The notes beneath the pieces are model-generated. The model saw only the letters and a list, made by a program, of their open reading frames with translations. It was not told where the DNA came from and did no database searches. A DNA stretch of 8,609 nucleotides, from positions 1 through 8,609 of the forward strand of contig DALTWR010000025.1 of assembly GCA_029986975.1 (NCBI GenBank). The letters run 5' to 3'. A program made the position numbers and the translations under genes. Every line of letters begins with the position of its first letter. Position 1 is the first letter of the stretch. Positions 6,927 through 8,609 of the stretch are shown here, piece by piece. This stretch comes from Methanocorpusculum sp. Its GTDB lineage: Archaea; Halobacteriota; Methanomicrobia; Methanomicrobiales; Methanocorpusculaceae.

Positions 6927-7001
6927 TAAATATTGAATAAATAGTGCACAAATATACCTTGTGGTCGAGAGAAAAATAATGAAAATTAATCCTTGCGGTC
7001 G
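6909..7001. repeat. Three direct copies of an 11-18 bp element (CCTTGTGGTCG)
   Basis: Copies lie at 6916-6926, 6957-6967 and 6991-7001, 41 and 34 bp apart. The first two are identical over ATACCTTGTGGTCG and match at 17 of 18 bases when extended to 6909-6926 and 6950-6967. The third reads CCTTGCGGTCG. Read toward the ligase gene, each copy is CGACCRCAAGG followed at once by an AT-rich, TATA-like run. They may be regulator sites or repeated promoter elements. They are too short and too unevenly spaced to be a CRISPR. Confidence 0.75.
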
Positions 7002-7015
7002 AATGATGGATTTGT

Positions 7016-7040
7016 ATTCATTCGCGCATAACGTATGAAT
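7016..7040. repeat. Imperfect 9+9 bp inverted repeat
   Basis: ATTCATTCG (7016-7024) and CGTATGAAT (7032-7040) are inverted copies with one mismatch around a 7-nt centre. The arrangement fits a dimeric DNA-binding protein site. It sits between the CCTTGTGGTCG copies and nfeD, so it could act on either gene. Confidence 0.45.
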
Positions 7041-7110
7041 TATTTGACCAAAAGTGTTAAATTGAATTTGTTGACGAAAGGAAGATGCGCGGGGATTGAA
7101 CTGTCAAAAG

Positions 7111-7126
7111 GAGTAACAGAGTAACA
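7111..7126. repeat. Tandem 8-mer GAGTAACA x2
   Basis: Two adjacent perfect copies of GAGTAACA lie 45 bp before the nfeD start. This could be simple slippage or a small protein site; the sequence alone does not say which. Confidence 0.4.
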
Positions 7127-7155
7127 AACTTTTTCCTCTCATACAACCAAATACC

Positions 7156-7167
7156 TATCTTAAGATA
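7156..7167. promoter_or_regulatory. 12-bp perfect palindrome abutting the nfeD start
   Basis: TATCTTAAGATA is fully symmetric and ends 3 nt before the nfeD ATG. No Shine-Dalgarno site is present here, so the nfeD message may be leaderless or have a very short leader. The palindrome would then sit at the start of transcription, a suitable spot for an operator. A chance AT-rich palindrome cannot be excluded. Confidence 0.4.
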
Positions 7168-7170
7168 AAA

Positions 7171-7635
7171 ATGCTTGAAGTACTCTTATCTCCGACAGTC
7201 CTCCCGTGGATTCTCATAGGAATCGGTGTAATCTTCCTCATCATCGAGGCAGCGTCCCCCGGATTCTTCTTAGGAGTTCCGGGGACTGCTCTGCTTGCCT
7301 TAGGCGTCTTTTCATTCTTCGCCTACGACCTGCTCTTAACGCCTATCGGAATCTTAGTTGCAGTCGTTGCGGCTATCGCAGCTGCTGCTGCATCAATTCT
7401 GATTTACCGTAAAATTTCTCCGGACAGGAAACCTTTGACTATCTCGAAGGATACTATCGTAGGAAAAAACGGACGGGTGACTGTTGAAGCAGTGCCTGAT
7501 TCGTTATCAGGAAAGGTTGAGATTGAAGGTGCTCTCTGGAGCGCAAAAACCACCGGTGCAGTTATTCCGGCAGGAGCAAATGTAACTGTTAAGGAAGCGC
7601 ATGGTGTTCATGTAATTATTGAAGAGGTGAAGTAA
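7171..7635 (+). CDS. nfeD: Short NfeD-family membrane protein
   Basis: A 154-residue NfeD protein of the short form, lacking the ClpP-like protease domain of long NfeD proteins. Hydrophobic segments at about 10-30, 36-54 and 57-79 give two or three membrane passes. A soluble beta-rich OB-fold domain follows (about 95-152), with the family pattern GKNGRVTV, GKVEIEGALWSA, IPAGANVTV and GVHVIIEEV. NfeD proteins associate with SPFH/stomatin-type proteins in the membrane, and the next gene encodes one just 3 bp downstream. The start is the only candidate: an in-frame TAA lies at 7114-7116 and no ATG, GTG or TTG occurs between. No ribosome site is visible, unlike the downstream gene. The biochemical role of short NfeD is poorly defined; organising or stabilising the SPFH partner is the usual proposal. 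Confidence 0.93.
   Translation: MLEVLLSPTVLPWILIGIGVIFLIIEAASPGFFLGVPGTALLALGVFSFFAYDLLLTPIGILVAVVAAIAAAAASILIYRKISPDRKPLTISKDTIVGKNGRVTVEAVPDSLSGKVEIEGALWSAKTTGAVIPAGANVTVKEAHGVHVIIEEVK
7624..7630 (+). promoter_or_regulatory. Ribosome binding site of the SPFH gene
   Basis: GAGGTGA, the textbook archaeal Shine-Dalgarno sequence, lies in the last codons of nfeD and 8 nt before the ATG at 7639. It fixes the start of the SPFH gene, which begins 3 bp after the nfeD stop. Confidence 0.8.
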
Positions 7636-7638
7636 GTA

Positions 7639-8609
7639 ATGGATTTTACTGTAATTCTTGGAATAGTCCTTGTTATTCTGATTCTCCTTCTGTTCGCAAA
7701 AGGAGTAGTTATTATTCAGCCGTATCAGAAAGGTCTCGCTATCAGACTTGGTACCTACACTGGTCAGCTGAATCCGGGTTTTAAATGGGTTGTGCCGTTT
7801 ATTACCAGAGTCGTAAAGCTTGACCTGCGTACACAGGTTATTGATGTTCCATCCCAGGAAGTTATCACGAAGGATAACTCGCCGACAGATGTTGATGCAA
7901 TTATTTATGTCAGAGTCATGGATCCTGAGCGTGCCTACTTCGAGGTTTCCAACTACCGTCAGGCAACAGTGGCTCTTGCGCAGACCAGTCTTCGAGGAAT
8001 TATCGGAGATATGGAGCTTGATGAAGTTCTCTACAACCGTGACCTGATTAACACCCGTCTCCGCGACATTCTTGACAAAGAAACCGATCAGTGGGGTGTC
8101 AAGATTGAGCGTGTTGAAATCAAGGAAGTTAACCCGATTGGAGCCGTTAAACAGGCAATGACCGAGCAGACCGCTGCAGAACGTGAGCGCAGAGCTGCAA
8201 TCCTCAAAGCTGACGGAGAAAAGCGCGCTGCAATTCTCAAGGCCGAAGGTCTTCGCCAGAGTATGATTTTAGAGTCCGAAGGTGAACGTCAGAGTAAGAT
8301 TCTCCGCGCCGAAGGTGAACGCCAGAGTCAGATTTTAAAGGCACAGGGTGAAGCCCAGGGTCTGCGGATTTTAGCTCTTGGAAGCAGGGCGCTGGATAAG
8401 CGTTCTGTAACGGTTCTTTCACTTGATGCTCTGCAGAAGATGGCAGACGGTCAGGCTACAAAGATTATCTATCCGTTTGAGGTTTCCTCTCTGATTAAGC
8501 AGGGAGCAAAGTATCTCGGCGGAGAAGAATCCTTCGAGCCGGATGAGAAGAATCTGGAAGTACTTGACGAGAGTATTTTAGGAGAACTTCCGGACAAAAA
8601 CGAGATTGC
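7639..8609 (+). CDS. SPFH/band-7 protein, paraslipin (QmcA/HflC-like), 3' end outside window
   Basis: An open reading frame of 323 complete codons that runs off the right edge with no stop. Residues 4-26 form an N-terminal membrane anchor (TVILGIVLVILILLLFAKG). An SPFH domain follows to about 180, with typical segments IQPYQKGLAIRLGTY, NPGFKWVVPF, DVPSQEVITKDN and ERVEIKEVNP. Residues 185-239 are five 11-residue coiled-coil repeats with consensus like QSxILKAEGER. Then comes a conserved tail (KIIYPFEVSSLIKQGAKYLGG at about 275-295) and an acidic end. This layout matches paraslipins such as E. coli QmcA, which form large membrane-bound oligomers in microdomains. The 3-bp spacing from nfeD makes the two a bicistronic unit, as in many bacteria and archaea. 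The missing stop is due to the window edge, not truncation. A precise function is not known for archaeal members. Confidence 0.94.
   Translation, partial: MDFTVILGIVLVILILLLFAKGVVIIQPYQKGLAIRLGTYTGQLNPGFKWVVPFITRVVKLDLRTQVIDVPSQEVITKDNSPTDVDAIIYVRVMDPERAYFEVSNYRQATVALAQTSLRGIIGDMELDEVLYNRDLINTRLRDILDKETDQWGVKIERVEIKEVNPIGAVKQAMTEQTAAERERRAAILKADGEKRAAILKAEGLRQSMILESEGERQSKILRAEGERQSQILKAQGEAQGLRILALGSRALDKRSVTVLSLDALQKMADGQATKIIYPFEVSSLIKQGAKYLGGEESFEPDEKNLEVLDESILGELPDKNEI
8191..8355 (+). repeat. Five in-frame 33-bp repeats in the SPFH gene
   Basis: Units at 8191-8223, 8224-8256, 8257-8289, 8290-8322 and 8323-8355 each encode 11 residues (R/Q-A/S-x-I-L-x-A/S-x-G-x-x). The period of 11 is that of a hendecad coiled coil. 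Units 3 to 5 all begin with CAGAGT, and units 3 and 4 share CCGAAGGTGAACG, suggesting duplication or gene conversion. Similar repeats are known in QmcA-type proteins, so the presence of repeats is family-typical even if the copy number is not. Confidence 0.85.

Larger units (their letters stand above)
6876..7170. promoter_or_regulatory. Divergent intergenic control region
   Basis: This 295-bp AT-rich spacer separates the minus-strand acyl-CoA ligase from the plus-strand nfeD. I see no coding region, tRNA or recognisable structured RNA in it. It contains a plausible ligase promoter, three copies of a CCTTGTGGTCG element, two inverted repeats, a tandem 8-mer and a palindrome abutting nfeD, all listed separately. 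No strong archaeal TATA box was identified for nfeD. The density of symmetric elements suggests transcription-factor binding. Confidence 0.6.

Noticed and set aside
6909..7001. Possible degenerate CRISPR array
   Set aside because: Conserved units are only 11-18 bp, just three copies with uneven spacing, and no cas genes nearby.
7070..7100. TTGACG resembling a bacterial -35 box
   Set aside because: The gene content is archaeal, there is no matching -10 box at proper spacing, and archaea use TATA/BRE promoters.
8237..8422. Repetitive minus-strand open frame opposite the SPFH gene
   Set aside because: Its repeats (SYSDVHLR-like) are just the reverse reading of the 33-bp coiled-coil repeats.
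7639..8609. SPFH gene as a truncated pseudogene because it has no stop
   Set aside because: The frame is intact up to the last base; the stop simply lies outside the window.

Overview
The window looks like part of a methanogenic euryarchaeal chromosome, most likely Methanomicrobiales and possibly Methanocorpusculum-like. The evidence is a class I (archaeal-type) lysyl-tRNA synthetase, a short archaeal-type ThiC, a cis-prenyltransferase with the DGNRR signature, an archaeal-type uncharacterised radical SAM protein, and GAGGTGA-like Shine-Dalgarno sites. The genus is an inference from gene content, since no search could be run.

Left and centre (1-6875): six genes, all on the minus strand. In transcription order they are an AMP-forming acyl-CoA ligase, a metallo-beta-lactamase-fold hydrolase, thiC, lysS, a radical SAM enzyme, and the start of uppS, which runs off the left edge. 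Two junctions are tight: ligase/hydrolase (4 bp gap) and radical SAM/uppS (4 bp ATGA overlap). The rest are separated by 30-71 bp, so the block is either one long operon or overlapping units with internal promoters ahead of thiC and lysS.

Divergent intergenic region (6876-7170, 295 bp): AT-rich, without a gene, and full of small symmetric and repeated motifs. It holds three copies of a CCTTGTGGTCG element, a 7+7 bp inverted repeat next to the ligase promoter, a 9+9 bp imperfect inverted repeat, a tandem 8-mer and a 12-bp palindrome just before nfeD. This is the most regulatory-looking DNA here.

Right (7171-8609): a plus-strand pair encoding a short NfeD membrane protein and an SPFH (paraslipin/QmcA-like) protein that continues past the window. 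It is a classic membrane-microdomain pair.

How the genes work together: lysS (translation), thiC (thiamin pyrimidine) and uppS (polyprenyl carrier lipid) are housekeeping genes. The ligase/hydrolase pair is the accessory element and has no obvious housekeeping role in a methanogen. The radical SAM protein is of unknown function but translationally coupled to uppS. No mobile element, CRISPR array, tRNA or rRNA was seen. I did not find a convincing new multi-gene defence or biosynthetic system. The best leads are the ligase/hydrolase pair with its repeat-studded promoter, and the radical SAM-uppS coupling.
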